A stretch of DNA of 64,000 nt from Clostridium sp. Marseille-P299 (GCF_900078195.1 NZ_FJVE01000007.1:1674001-1738000), one strand, 5' to 3'. Positions 36,393 to 46,054 are shown, counted from the first letter of the stretch. Numbers and translations: made by a program. Notes: a model not told the origin generated them from the letters alone.

Positions 36393-37790
36393 ATGACAAT
36401 AGATAAGAAGAAAGAAAAAAATCAAAAAGTGAATAAAGATAAGAATCCATTTCAAAATATAATTCATATATGGAGAAATGGAGATATCTTTACAAGATTA
36501 TCATTTTTTATTATGGGGTTATCAAATTTAGTTAGAAAGCAATTCATTACAGGATTTCTTTTTATAACTGCTGAAATAGGATTTCTTTTTTACATGTTAA
36601 CGCTTGGTGCTACAGCATTATCGCATCTAGATGATTTGGGTGAAGTTCAACAAGGAATGTCCATAGATCCAGAGAGTGGGCTACCAGTAAAACACGCTGG
36701 AGACAATTCGATGCTTTTACTACTGGCAGGGGTAATTGCCATTTTTATATGTATAGTATTTATTGTCATATGGTATAGCAATCTAAAAGCGGGCTATGAA
36801 GTTCAAAAGTTAAAGCAAGAAGGAAAACATATTCCTTCCTTTTTTCAAACGATTCAGACTTACTTTGATAAAAAAATACATAGAACCTTAATCTTTCTAC
36901 CATGCATTGGTATTTTAATCTTTAACATATTACCACTTGTTTTTATGATTCTAATAGCGTTTACTAATTTTGATTCAAAGCATCAACCACCTGGAAATTT
37001 ATTTACATGGGTAGGTATTAAAAACTTTGCCACCATGCTAAATTCAAATAGTATTATCGGTAAAACATTCTGGCCTGTCCTTGGCTGGACCGTTACCTGG
37101 GCAATATGCTCCACTTTTTTAAACTACATTTTTGGAATGGTACTTGCTTTAATTATTAATCGTAAAGAAACTCGATTTAAAAAGTTATGGAGAACGATAT
37201 TTGTTTTATCCATAGCAGTTCCATCCTTTGTCGCACTACTAACTATGAATACAATGTTTCAAGAAAATGGTCCAATTAACACTTTATTAAAATACTGGGG
37301 ATTGATTGACAAATCATTACCATTCTTTACAAATGCAACTTGGGCTAGAGTATCAACTATTATTATTAACCTATGGGTTGGTATTCCTTATACTATGATA
37401 ATAACAACAGGTATTCTTCAAAATATACCTGAAGAGTTATATGAGTCTGCTAAAGTTGATGGGGCTAACGCATTTGTTACTTTCTTTAAGATTACTTTAC
37501 CTTATATGATCTTTGTAACTACGCCTTATTTAATAACTCAGTTTGTTGGAAATATTAACAACTTTAATGTCCTCTTTTTCTTAACAGGTGGTAATCCACT
37601 ACCTCTTGATTATTATCAAGCCGGTAAAACGGATTTATTAGTTACTTGGTTATACAAATTAACGGTAAATAGTTTTGATTATTCATACGCAGCAGTTATC
37701 GGTATTTTCGTATTCGTCTTATGTGCTGGCGTTTCCTTAATTACTTACCGCAATACGAAATCTTATAAAAATGAGGAGGAATTTCAATGA
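36393..37790 (+). CDS. MalF-like sugar ABC permease
   Basis: A 465-residue membrane protein with about eight helices. An extended N-terminal section precedes the common permease core, and the EAA loop that docks the ATPase reads EELYESAKVDGANAFVTFFKI. The long N-terminal extension with two extra hydrophobic segments resembles MalF. The downstream permease gene overlaps its stop by four bases. Confidence 0.92.
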   Translation: MTIDKKKEKNQKVNKDKNPFQNIIHIWRNGDIFTRLSFFIMGLSNLVRKQFITGFLFITAEIGFLFYMLTLGATALSHLDDLGEVQQGMSIDPESGLPVKHAGDNSMLLLLAGVIAIFICIVFIVIWYSNLKAGYEVQKLKQEGKHIPSFFQTIQTYFDKKIHRTLIFLPCIGILIFNILPLVFMILIAFTNFDSKHQPPGNLFTWVGIKNFATMLNSNSIIGKTFWPVLGWTVTWAICSTFLNYIFGMVLALIINRKETRFKKLWRTIFVLSIAVPSFVALLTMNTMFQENGPINTLLKYWGLIDKSLPFFTNATWARVSTIIINLWVGIPYTMIITTGILQNIPEELYESAKVDGANAFVTFFKITLPYMIFVTTPYLITQFVGNINNFNVLFFLTGGNPLPLDYYQAGKTDLLVTWLYKLTVNSFDYSYAAVIGIFVFVLCAGVSLITYRNTKSYKNEEEFQ

Positions 37791-38647
37791 TGAAAAAGAC
37801 ACATTCTATGAAACGAAGAAAATTCCTTACGAACACATTAGTACATATATTCCTAAGCGTTTTAGCAATTATATGGATTTTTCCAATCCTTTGGATTATA
37901 ATGACTTCATTTCGTGTTGAACAGATTCCTTATATGAGTTACTTTTTTCCAAAAGGATTTACACTAGATAATTATATTGCATTATTTACTGATGTCAGAC
38001 AGTTTTTCTTTCTTCGCTGGTTTTTTAATACATTAATTGTTGCTATTTTCTCGTGCTTGATTTCTACAATGTATGTACTGTTTATTTCGTACTCATTTTC
38101 AAGAACTAGATTTAAGGCAAGAAAACCAATGATGAATCTTGGCTTAATTTTAAATATGTTTCCTGGTTTTATGTCAATGATTGCTGTATATTATATCCTT
38201 AAAGGTTTTGGTATTACACAATCGTTAGTGGCTTTAATACTTGTGTATTCGGGAAGTGCAGGACTTGGCTATTACATTGCAAAAGGCTTTTTTGATACGA
38301 TACCTAAAGCAATCGATGAAGCTGCAATGATTGATGGTGCAACGAGATGGCATGTATTCACAAGGATTACAATACCGTTATCAAAACCAATCATTGTATA
38401 TACGATACTTACATCGTTTATGGCTCCATGGGTAGATTTTATTTTTGCTAAGGTTATCATGGGAGATAATTATAAAAATTATACCGTAGCACTTGGTTTA
38501 TGGACAATGCTTCAAAAGGAATACATTCAGACATGGTATACACGTTTTGCAGCAGGTGCAGTTTGTGTATCTATACCGATTGCATTATTGTTTATTGTTA
38601 TGCAGAAATATTATGTTGAGGGTCTATCTGGTTCTGTGAAAGGATAA
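37787..38647 (+). CDS. MalG-like sugar ABC permease
   Basis: A 286-residue permease with six membrane helices and EAA loop KAIDEAAMIDGATRWHVFTRI. It pairs with the MalF-like protein; ATG 37787 overlaps the preceding stop (ATGA). No nucleotide-binding subunit gene follows, so the importer probably uses a shared MsmK-type ATPase encoded elsewhere, as in many Gram-positive sugar importers. Confidence 0.92.
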   Translation: MMKKTHSMKRRKFLTNTLVHIFLSVLAIIWIFPILWIIMTSFRVEQIPYMSYFFPKGFTLDNYIALFTDVRQFFFLRWFFNTLIVAIFSCLISTMYVLFISYSFSRTRFKARKPMMNLGLILNMFPGFMSMIAVYYILKGFGITQSLVALILVYSGSAGLGYYIAKGFFDTIPKAIDEAAMIDGATRWHVFTRITIPLSKPIIVYTILTSFMAPWVDFIFAKVIMGDNYKNYTVALGLWTMLQKEYIQTWYTRFAAGAVCVSIPIALLFIVMQKYYVEGLSGSVKG

Positions 38648-38654
38648 TATTTTG

Positions 38655-38698
38655 AGGCAGTTTCTTATTTCATATTTGAAAATGAAACTGCCTTTCAT
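38655..38698 (+). terminator. Stem-loop after the permease genes
   Basis: AGGCAGTTTC (38655-38664) and GAAACTGCCT (38684-38693) pair perfectly, with TTTCAT following. It may terminate part of the transcripts before the amylase gene, whose ribosome site GGAGG lies only a few bases on. Confidence 0.6.
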
Positions 38699-38712
38699 TA
38701 TGGAGGTTTTGA

Positions 38713-40344
38713 ATGAAAAAGAAGCGATGGCTATCTAGAATGTTATGTTGTTTATTTCTTTTACATAGCTTACTTTTAACATCTTGTATGAAGTATGTAA
38801 TTACATCCAAAACGGAAGAAGAGCTTCATATCATTGATGATAATTATAGAACGTATTATGAAGTTTTTCTTGCTTCTTATTATGATAGTAATGGTGATGG
38901 AGTTGGGGATATAAAAGGACTTATCCAAAAGTTAGATTATATTAATGATAATAACGAAGATACAGATACGGATTTAGGCTGTAATGGCATTTGGTTAATG
39001 CCAATCATGCCTTCTGATACTTATCATAAATATGATGTAAATGACTATTATTCCATTGACCCGGCGTATGGTACTATGGAGGACTTTAAAGAATTAATAA
39101 AGGAATGTGATAAAAAAGGTATTAAATTAATTATTGATTTGGTATTCAATCATACATCTGACACTCATCCGTGGTTTACGAATGCAATTTCTTATATAGA
39201 AAGTTTGCCACAAGGTTCGGAACCCTCCAGCGAAGAAAATAAGTATTTTGGATATTATAACTTTGCAAAGGATATGTCTTCAAACCCTAAGTATTACCAA
39301 GTTGGAAATACGGATTGGTACTACGAAGGAGTATTTTGGAGTGAGATGCCTGATCTTAATTTAGCAAATGATGAGGTACGAAAAGAAATAGAAGATATCG
39401 CCAGGTATTGGCTTGATTTAGGGGTTGGTGGATTCCGCCTCGATGCTGCGAAAGAATATTTTACAGGTGGTACAAAACAGAATATAGAAGTTTTATCATG
39501 GTTTACTGATTATGTAAAAGGTACTGATAAAGAGACTTATGTCGTTGCTGAAGTTTGGGATAGCTTTGGCTCCATCGCTACGTACTATGAAAGTGGAGTG
39601 GATAGCATATTTAACTATGCATTAGGTGATTCCACTGGTAAAATTGCAACTACAGTAAATTCAGCTGGTAATGGAAAGGCTGGTAGTTCACTTGCAAAAG
39701 CAATGGAACAGATTGAAACAACATTTCAAGGGAAAAATCCTAGTTTTATTGATGCATCTTTCTTAAGTAATCATGATAATGATCGTTGTGCCGGATATGT
39801 AGGATATCAAGAGGATAAAGTAAAAATGCTTGGTGGAATTAATTTAATGATGAGTGGCAGCAGCTTCATCTATTATGGTGAAGAGATAGGTATGAGTGGT
39901 AATGGCATTGATGAGAATAAACGTGCCCCAATGTACTGGTCCCAAACAAATCTAACGGGAATGACGGATGGTCCAGCTAATATGACTACGCAAGTACATA
40001 ATTTTCCTGCCCTAGATGAACAAATGAAGGATGAAAATTCATTGTTCCACTATTATCAAAAAGCTGTGAGATTACGAAATGAGAATCCTGAAATTGCTAG
40101 AGGGAGTGTAACAGCAATTCCTCTTGAAGATAAAGATATTGCAGCTGTTTTAAAGACTTATGAAGAGAGTAGTATTGTTATTCTTTATAACATCAGTAGC
40201 GAGACAAAAGAGATTCCACTGGATAATATTGAGTTTGAATATAGTAGAATCAAAGGGTTTTTAACGACCAATGTCACACAGGTTCCAGAATTAAATAATT
40301 CTGTTTTAACCATGCCTGCTTATTCAATTGTTATTTTAAAATAA
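38713..40344 (+). CDS. Extracellular alpha-amylase lipoprotein (GH13)
   Basis: A 543-residue GH13 enzyme that cuts internal alpha-1,4 bonds of starch at the cell surface. The lipobox LLTSC gives C25 for lipidation. Conserved regions: DLVFNHTS; GFRLDAAK with nucleophile D244; VVAEVWD with acid/base E280; SNHDND with D355. A short C-terminal beta domain completes it and no carbohydrate-binding module is visible. It lies downstream of the transporter genes and should feed them with oligosaccharides. Confidence 0.92.
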   Translation: MKKKRWLSRMLCCLFLLHSLLLTSCMKYVITSKTEEELHIIDDNYRTYYEVFLASYYDSNGDGVGDIKGLIQKLDYINDNNEDTDTDLGCNGIWLMPIMPSDTYHKYDVNDYYSIDPAYGTMEDFKELIKECDKKGIKLIIDLVFNHTSDTHPWFTNAISYIESLPQGSEPSSEENKYFGYYNFAKDMSSNPKYYQVGNTDWYYEGVFWSEMPDLNLANDEVRKEIEDIARYWLDLGVGGFRLDAAKEYFTGGTKQNIEVLSWFTDYVKGTDKETYVVAEVWDSFGSIATYYESGVDSIFNYALGDSTGKIATTVNSAGNGKAGSSLAKAMEQIETTFQGKNPSFIDASFLSNHDNDRCAGYVGYQEDKVKMLGGINLMMSGSSFIYYGEEIGMSGNGIDENKRAPMYWSQTNLTGMTDGPANMTTQVHNFPALDEQMKDENSLFHYYQKAVRLRNENPEIARGSVTAIPLEDKDIAAVLKTYEESSIVILYNISSETKEIPLDNIEFEYSRIKGFLTTNVTQVPELNNSVLTMPAYSIVILK

Positions 40345-40411
40345 TGAAATTCAGTACATATAGTTTTTAATGATTTGTTATTAGCAATTACTATTTTATA
40401 TAACGAAATTC

Positions 40412-40438
40412 AATGAATAGGATTTTTATCTATTCACT
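40412..40438 (+). other. Stem-loop between amylase and cyclomaltodextrinase genes
   Basis: TGAATAG (40414-40420) pairs with CTATTCA (40430-40436) around GATTTTTAT. The following CTATATATTTT is only moderately T-rich, so it is a weak terminator or an mRNA-stability hairpin. Confidence 0.4.
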
Positions 40439-40486
40439 ATATATTTTAAAATAGATTTAAATTTTAGTAGGAAGAAAGGAGTTTTC

Positions 40487-42244
40487 ATGAATTTTGGCGC
40501 TGTTTATCATAGAACATCTGATAATTACTGTTATCCATTAAACGAAAACGAGCTAATTATTAATATAAAAACAGGTTATGATGTGAATCAAATCTTTTTA
40601 TATCATGGGGATCCCTTTTTAGCAGGTATTTTAGGTGGAAATGAAACATGGACTGGAACAAAAGAAGAAATCTATTATAAGAAACGGTTAAAGCATCATA
40701 TGTGGTGGACAACGACAATAAAACCACCTTTTAAGCGTTTGAAATATTATTTTGAATTACATACCGATACAGAGATCTGGTACTATTTTGAAGATGGTTT
40801 TTTAAGCAAGGAACAACTAAATTTATCTGGAAGAAGTATGCAGTGTTTTACCTTTCCTTGGATGAATTCATCGGATATTAATAAGACACCATTTTGGGTA
40901 AATCAGACGGTTTGGTATCAAATTTTTCCCGATCGATTTTTTAATGGGAATACACAAAACGATCCAAAGAATGTATCGCAATGGCAACATGGTAAAGTAA
41001 CGAACAAAGAGTTTTACGGCGGTGATATCGAAGGGATTCGTAAGAAACTTGATTACCTAAAAAATCTTGGCATTACAGGACTTTATTTAACGCCAATTAA
41101 TCTAGCAGAAACATCACATAAATATGACACCTTAGATTATGAAATGATAGATCCACATTTTGGTGATAGTAATGATTTGCGTCAACTTGTTTTAAAGGCT
41201 CATGAGAAGGGCATCCGAATTATGCTAGATGGTGTATTTAATCACTGTGGACCCAAATTTAAACCATGGTTAGATGTTTTGGAACATGGTAATGAATCGA
41301 AATATTTTCATTGGTTTATGATTAATGAATGGCCAATCAAACAGTGTAAAGAAGATGTAGATAAAGGAAAATATTATACATTTGCATTTGCAGATTATAT
41401 GCCAAAGCTGAATACAAATAATGATGAAGTGATTGATTATTTTATAGGGATATGTGAACAATGGGTAATCAATTACGATATCGATGGGATACGTCTTGAC
41501 GTAGCAAATGAAATTTCACATAAGTTTTGTAAGAAATTAAGAGAACGCCTAAAGAAAATAAAACCAGATTTATATATTCTAGGTGAGATATGGCATGATT
41601 CTATGCCTTGGTTACTTGGTGATGAATTCGATGCAGTAATGAATTACCCGTTGACAGGAAGTATTAAAGATTTTTGGGTAGATACATCATTAACGAAAGA
41701 AGATTTTGAATACACAATTAACCGGTGCTATACAATGTATATGCAACAAACGAATGATGTACTATTTAATCTTTTGGATTCCCATGATACCATTCGCTTA
41801 CGATCTGCAGTTTTAAACCTTTCGGAGTTTTATCAACAATTATGTGTTCTATTTACAATGCCTGGTAGCCCTTGTATCTTTTATGGAACAGAAATTGCAC
41901 TAGAAGGTGGCTATGATCCAGATTGTCGAAGATGCATGCCGTGGGATGAGATTAAATCGGGTATATATGACGACCGAATTAACTTTTTAAAGAAATTAAT
42001 ACATTACAGAAAGCAGGAAGAAGTATTTCGGAGTCGTAACTTTCATTTTCCAAATACAATTCAAAATGAAAGAGTAATTGAGTATATTAAAATCGACTAT
42101 GATACTCAATTAGAAGTGATTATAAATTGTTCTTCCAGTGATATTATGATTCCAGAAAAGGGTGAGGTTTTACTGGAGAGGTTTTATAGTAATCAAACCT
42201 TAAAAGAAAGTGGAATTTTAATAAGAAAATATGAATTAAAATAG
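40487..42244 (+). CDS. Cytoplasmic cyclomaltodextrinase / neopullulanase (GH13)
   Basis: A 585-residue GH13 enzyme with an N-terminal beta domain of the CBM34 type (about residues 1-125) and no signal peptide, the layout of cyclomaltodextrinase, neopullulanase and maltogenic amylase. Catalytic residues: D338 in GIRLDVANE, E367 in GEIWHD, D434 in LLDSHDT; region I is MLDGVFNHCG. It should hydrolyse imported maltodextrins or cyclodextrins to maltose and glucose. The exact specificity cannot be read from sequence. Confidence 0.9.
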   Translation: MNFGAVYHRTSDNYCYPLNENELIINIKTGYDVNQIFLYHGDPFLAGILGGNETWTGTKEEIYYKKRLKHHMWWTTTIKPPFKRLKYYFELHTDTEIWYYFEDGFLSKEQLNLSGRSMQCFTFPWMNSSDINKTPFWVNQTVWYQIFPDRFFNGNTQNDPKNVSQWQHGKVTNKEFYGGDIEGIRKKLDYLKNLGITGLYLTPINLAETSHKYDTLDYEMIDPHFGDSNDLRQLVLKAHEKGIRIMLDGVFNHCGPKFKPWLDVLEHGNESKYFHWFMINEWPIKQCKEDVDKGKYYTFAFADYMPKLNTNNDEVIDYFIGICEQWVINYDIDGIRLDVANEISHKFCKKLRERLKKIKPDLYILGEIWHDSMPWLLGDEFDAVMNYPLTGSIKDFWVDTSLTKEDFEYTINRCYTMYMQQTNDVLFNLLDSHDTIRLRSAVLNLSEFYQQLCVLFTMPGSPCIFYGTEIALEGGYDPDCRRCMPWDEIKSGIYDDRINFLKKLIHYRKQEEVFRSRNFHFPNTIQNERVIEYIKIDYDTQLEVIINCSSSDIMIPEKGEVLLERFYSNQTLKESGILIRKYELK

Positions 42245-42415
42245 AAAGTATAAATTAAATAAGGAAAGTATGATTAAATTAGAAAAGTATGATTAAGTTA
42301 AAAAAGTATAATTTAATCAGGAAAGTGTATTTTAAATAGAAAATTAATTTTAGCATGAAAGCATGATTTAAAAAGAAAGTATAATCTTAAAATAAAAGCA
42401 TGATTTATATAAGAA
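42243..42415 (+). repeat. Degenerate 18-19 bp tandem repeat
   Basis: About nine head-to-tail units with consensus close to GAAAGTATGATTTAAATTA (for example from 42262, 42281, 42300 and 42319) begin at the stop codon of the cyclomaltodextrinase gene. The units drift, and the later ones read AAAGCATGATTTA. There are no spacers, so this is not CRISPR. It fills over half of the 286-base gap before malQ. Confidence 0.75.
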
Positions 42416-42530
42416 TTTTGATTTAAGTTGTTTAACTACAAGCATAACAGTAGAGGTCTAATATAAAGGTAGGTTTCGATTTTAAATAAGCAAATAAGCA
42501 AAATGTAAGTACTTAACAGGAGGACATATT

Positions 42531-43973
42531 ATGAAAAAAGTGGGAGTTCTAATGCCGGTTGCTTCACTTCCTTCCAATCATGGAATAGGTGACTTTGGAA
42601 AATATAGTTATGATTTTATAGATTCAATGAAAAAAGCCGGAATGAATATATGGCAGATCCTACCGTTAAACCCATTAGGATATGGAAATTCGCCTTATCA
42701 ACCCTATTCCTCTTATGCAGGTGATGAGCTTTATATCAACCTCGATCGTTTAGTTGAGGATGGTTTACTTGAAGAGGTGAAGCCTTATAGAAAGAATAAG
42801 AAAACAATTGACTATATTCATGTACGGAATTTTAAAAACAAGTATTTAAAAAAAGCGTTCCGTAACTTTAAACCCAATAAAGCATACAAGGCATTTATCC
42901 AACAAGAATGGGTATATGAATATGCGGTGTATTTAACACTTAAAAAGCAAAACAATCTCATTTGTTGGAATGAATGGCCAGTGGAGCAGCAAAACTGGAT
43001 ATTGGATCGACAATATGATTTAGCACCTTTTCAAGAGGCAATTTCCTATGAGATGTTTGTTCAATATGAGTTTTATAAACAATGGTTGGACTTAAAAGCA
43101 TATGCAAATAAAAATGGAATTGAAATCATGGGAGACATACCAATTTATGTTGGTATTGATTCGTTAGATGTTTGGAGCAATCAAAAATGTTTCTTACTTG
43201 GAGCCGATAATAAGCCATCCTTTGTAGCAGGAGTTCCACCAGATTATTTTAGTAAAACAGGTCAAAGATGGGGTAATCCGATTTATGATTGGGATTATAT
43301 TGAGAAGACAAATTTTAAATTTTGGATTGATCGATTATCCTATTGTAATAAAATGTTTGATATTGTTCGTATTGATCATTTTAGAGCGTTTGATACCTAT
43401 TGGAAGATACCAGCAAGCTGTCCAACGGCTGAAGTTGGAGAATGGGTAGAAGCACCTGGCTATGCGTTATTTGATGAAGTATTTAAGCAAATTAAAGATA
43501 TTAATATTATAGTTGAGGATCTAGGAGATTTACGTCCAGAAGTTTTACAGTTACGTGATCATTATGATTTTAAAGGAATGCGTATTGTACAATTTAATTT
43601 CAATCCAGATGAGGAAGAAAATAGCGTGTATGATCATGTGGAGAATTTGGTGTTATATACAGGAACTCACGACAATCAAACCATGCGAGGATGGTATAAA
43701 GATCAACCAGCTAAAATAAAGAAGCGTGTGCGTAAGAATTTAAAGAGATATGAATGCTTGGAAGGTCCAATTTCTTGGAAGTTTGTTGAGTTTACTTATA
43801 AGCAAAATTCATATATGTCTATCGTTCCGATGCAAGATATTATTAATCTTGGTGATGAAGGACGTATTAATACGCCAGGAACGCTTGGCTCTCCGAACTG
43901 GGAGTGGAAGATGAATGATTTAAAGCCATTTGTGGAGAGAGTGGACGCTTTAAGAAAAATACTTAGAAAATAA
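42531..43973 (+). CDS. malQ: 4-alpha-glucanotransferase (amylomaltase, GH77)
   Basis: A 480-residue disproportionating enzyme that moves maltosyl and longer units between maltodextrins and releases glucose. It has the opening block SLPSNHGIGDFGKYSYDF, NSPYQPYSS, and catalytic residues D282 (RIDHFRAFD), E329 (VEDLGD) and D381 (GTHDN). It lacks a signal peptide, so it acts in the cytoplasm. It completes the alpha-glucan pathway; a glucan phosphorylase is not in the window. GGAGG lies before the ATG. Confidence 0.95.
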   Translation: MKKVGVLMPVASLPSNHGIGDFGKYSYDFIDSMKKAGMNIWQILPLNPLGYGNSPYQPYSSYAGDELYINLDRLVEDGLLEEVKPYRKNKKTIDYIHVRNFKNKYLKKAFRNFKPNKAYKAFIQQEWVYEYAVYLTLKKQNNLICWNEWPVEQQNWILDRQYDLAPFQEAISYEMFVQYEFYKQWLDLKAYANKNGIEIMGDIPIYVGIDSLDVWSNQKCFLLGADNKPSFVAGVPPDYFSKTGQRWGNPIYDWDYIEKTNFKFWIDRLSYCNKMFDIVRIDHFRAFDTYWKIPASCPTAEVGEWVEAPGYALFDEVFKQIKDINIIVEDLGDLRPEVLQLRDHYDFKGMRIVQFNFNPDEEENSVYDHVENLVLYTGTHDNQTMRGWYKDQPAKIKKRVRKNLKRYECLEGPISWKFVEFTYKQNSYMSIVPMQDIINLGDEGRINTPGTLGSPNWEWKMNDLKPFVERVDALRKILRK

Positions 43974-44020
43974 TGCTTAAAAAGAATACTTAAAAAGAAT
44001 ACTTAAAAATAATTATTAAG
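43962..44020 (+). repeat. Short tandem repeat after malQ
   Basis: Units of 13 bases, CTTAAAAAGAATA, run twice and then decay (43976-44015), with a related CTTAGAAAATAATG covering the malQ stop. Like the array before malQ, it starts exactly at a gene end. Confidence 0.6.
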
Positions 44021-44200
44021 TAAATTCATAAAAATAATTCATAAAGGTTTAGGTTAGGAATGTGTAATAGGCTAGATGAGTAGCTATTATGCATTCCTTT
44101 TTGATTTAAGGATTTGTAAGAAAGACTATGGGAAGAGATTAATTAGATGTATATTTTTAACATATATTCATGGTAAAATAATGGAAAATAATATATAATA

Positions 44201-44417
44201 AAAGATGGAGTTCGTTGTATCTTGGCCTTTTCAATTGTAGTTTATTCATTTACTACAGAGGTATGTATGAACCCTTTTATTAATAATACGGATGACATTA
44301 TGGAGCTATTATAGTCTGGCTGAGAGTGTCTCTTGGGATGATTTCTATGAATTTAGAGTTCATCCAGCAAATATTACTTTTAATTTGAATGTTAAAATGG
44401 AGGAGATATTATGTTAA
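44201..44417 (+). pseudogene. Possible frameshifted gene remnant
   Basis: The 437-base gap after malQ has no intact gene. From 44201 an open frame without a proper start reads through MNPFINNTDDIMELL to a stop at 44312. A second frame (ATG 44292 to stop 44417) contains SLAESVSWDDFYEFRVHPANI, which looks protein-like, and overlaps the start of the next gene. Together they look like one decayed gene broken by a frameshift. No family recognised. Confidence 0.3.
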
Positions 44418-44848
44418 TAAGAACATGTACTATGGCGGATTTGAATGAGATTGTTTCTTTAGCATATGAAAAGAATCAATTTCCGGAGACAAATTCAGCT
44501 TACTGTGGTAATACCTATGATTCTATTCTTGAAGATTTTAGTTACATACTTAATTCGGACGAGCATAAGATAGTTGGTGCTTATAAATTTAATCAACTTT
44601 ATGGTTGTTGTGCTTTCTTTATGAACCAGGCACAAAATACCGTTGACTGTGTTGGACCTTTTGTAAATGAAGAGAATTATATTTTAGTATCAAAAACTAT
44701 GTTATACTTTGCAAAGTCTTTATTTTCTAAAGATACACATTATAACTTCTGTTTTGATAAAAGAAATGCGGATTCTTTAAAGTTAATGGGTGAGATTAAT
44801 GCAAAGGACAATGGTAACGAATGCTTTTATTCGTTTCGTTATAATTAG
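44411..44848 (+). CDS. Small GNAT-like acetyltransferase
   Basis: A 145-residue protein with the opening pattern MLIRTCTMADLNEIVSLAYEK, typical of GNAT N-acetyltransferases, followed by central beta strands (YGCCAFFM, TVDCVGPFV) and a late FCFDKRNADSLKLMGEIN segment. The acetyl-CoA loop (Q/R-x-x-G-x-G/A) is not evident, so it may be inactive or divergent. The substrate is unknown. GGAGGA precedes the ATG. Confidence 0.6.
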   Translation: MLIRTCTMADLNEIVSLAYEKNQFPETNSAYCGNTYDSILEDFSYILNSDEHKIVGAYKFNQLYGCCAFFMNQAQNTVDCVGPFVNEENYILVSKTMLYFAKSLFSKDTHYNFCFDKRNADSLKLMGEINAKDNGNECFYSFRYN

Positions 44849-44869
44849 TAACTTGAAAAGGAATAGTTT

Positions 44870-45325
44870 ATGACTCGATTTAAAAAGATAATTTCTCTAG
44901 TTTTGTTAGTACTGCTTATAATTATATATTTTATTTATAGCAAACCTACAACAATTCGAGATATTTTAGGATTATCGAAAGATTTTATAAGTACCGATAA
45001 TTATATACATATTACAAAATGGAATCAAAGTAAACCCGCTGTGAACAATATAAATCTATCGGCAGAAGAATTTAAGGAAATAATTGAGCTTTTCGATGGA
45101 TTTAAGGTTCGTAGGAGTTTTTCAAAATATAATCATTCCTCATCAACTGGGGAGTTCTACTTCATTGATTTTGAATATAGTTTAAATGATGACGGAAATA
45201 AGAGTTTTAGAATTACTAGTGATGGTATTATTAAGGTGAATGGTAAGTCGTACGAACTTATTAAAGATGAGGATGCATGGGTGGGAACGATTCAAAAGAT
45301 ATACAATATTACACTTGATTTTTAG
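44870..45325 (+). CDS. Hypothetical membrane-anchored or secreted protein
   Basis: A 151-residue protein with an N-terminal hydrophobic helix (about residues 7-24) and a beta-rich outer domain (EFYFIDFEYSLNDDGNKSFRI). It resembles the plain small secreted proteins of clostridia, but I do not recognise a family. It starts 21 bases after the GNAT gene, so the two may share a transcript. Confidence 0.6.
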   Translation: MTRFKKIISLVLLVLLIIIYFIYSKPTTIRDILGLSKDFISTDNYIHITKWNQSKPAVNNINLSAEEFKEIIELFDGFKVRRSFSKYNHSSSTGEFYFIDFEYSLNDDGNKSFRITSDGIIKVNGKSYELIKDEDAWVGTIQKIYNITLDF

Positions 45326-45402
45326 TGAAATACTTGGGGGGTAACAATTTTAAATAATCATTATTCTTTATTAATAATGATTATATTTATCAATAAATCA
45401 TA

Positions 45403-45430
45403 TTGACAATTTTAGCACTAAGAGTATAAT
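45403..45430 (+). promoter_or_regulatory. Promoter of the TetR gene
   Basis: Exact TTGACA (45403-45408), 16-base spacer, exact TATAAT (45425-45430). The operator palindrome starts 11 bases after the -10 box. Confidence 0.7.
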
Positions 45431-45440
45431 AAATTTCAAC

Positions 45441-45455
45441 ATGAACATTGTTCAT
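45441..45455. promoter_or_regulatory. TetR operator 1
   Basis: ATGAACA-T-TGTTCAT: perfect 7-base inverted repeats around one base. It overlaps the transcription start region of the TetR gene, which implies autorepression. The identical arms recur at 46070. Confidence 0.75.
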
Positions 45456-45467
45456 TTATGGAGGTGA

Positions 45468-46031
45468 ATGTGTATTAACATAGCAGCAACGTCAAAAGAA
45501 GAGATTCTGGAAATCAGTCGTAAACTCGTTATAGAAAAAGGCCTATCTGCCGTTAACATGCGAATGGTTGCAAAAGAATGTGGTGTAGCAGTAGGATCTA
45601 TTTATAACTACTTTCCATCAAAATCTGATTTAATTAGTGCAACAATTGAAAATGTTTGGAAAGATATTTTTCATATGTCAGGAAAAAACTTTGAGTTCCA
45701 AAGTTTTATAGACTGTCTTTCATGGCTTTTTGAAAGCATACAAGAAGGTAGAAAGAGATATCCAGAGTTTTTCACAATACATTCTATGAGCTTCGCCTCT
45801 GAGGATAAAATGAAAGGGCGCCAAATGATGGAGAGATATTTTGGCCATATTAAGGAGAATCTTTTGCTAATTTTAAAAAAAGATTGTAATGTACGACCAG
45901 AAGCATTTAATGAAGTTTTGACACCCACTATATATGTTGATTATGTATTTACTCTATTTATTTCTATTTTAATGGAAAAACAGGATAACTGTGATGCACT
46001 TTTAGAATTAGTAAAACATAGTATATATTAA
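45468..46031 (+). CDS. TetR-family regulator
   Basis: A 187-residue repressor with an N-terminal TetR DNA-binding domain: ILEISRKLVIEKGLSAVNMR, then VAKECGVAVGSIYNYFPSKSDLI, the classic recognition helix plus YNYF. The C-terminal ligand domain is not assignable to a subfamily. GGAGG sits only 3 bases from the ATG. Matching operators before this gene and before the downstream membrane-protein genes show its likely regulon. Confidence 0.92.
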   Translation: MCINIAATSKEEILEISRKLVIEKGLSAVNMRMVAKECGVAVGSIYNYFPSKSDLISATIENVWKDIFHMSGKNFEFQSFIDCLSWLFESIQEGRKRYPEFFTIHSMSFASEDKMKGRQMMERYFGHIKENLLLILKKDCNVRPEAFNEVLTPTIYVDYVFTLFISILMEKQDNCDALLELVKHSIY

Positions 46032-46033
46032 CA

Positions 46034-46054
46034 TTCCCACTTAAAAGGTGGGAA
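46034..46054. other. Stem-loop between TetR gene and operator 2
   Basis: TTCCCAC (46034-46040) pairs with GTGGGAA (46048-46054) around TTAAAAG. The + strand continues in A, not T, so it is not an ordinary terminator for the TetR gene. Confidence 0.45.

Noticed and set aside
42243..42415. CRISPR array
   Set aside because: The units abut with no unique spacers and are degenerate; no cas gene is present.
46034..46054. Terminator for the TetR gene
   Set aside because: The stem is followed by A, not T, on the coding strand; kept only as an unexplained stem-loop.
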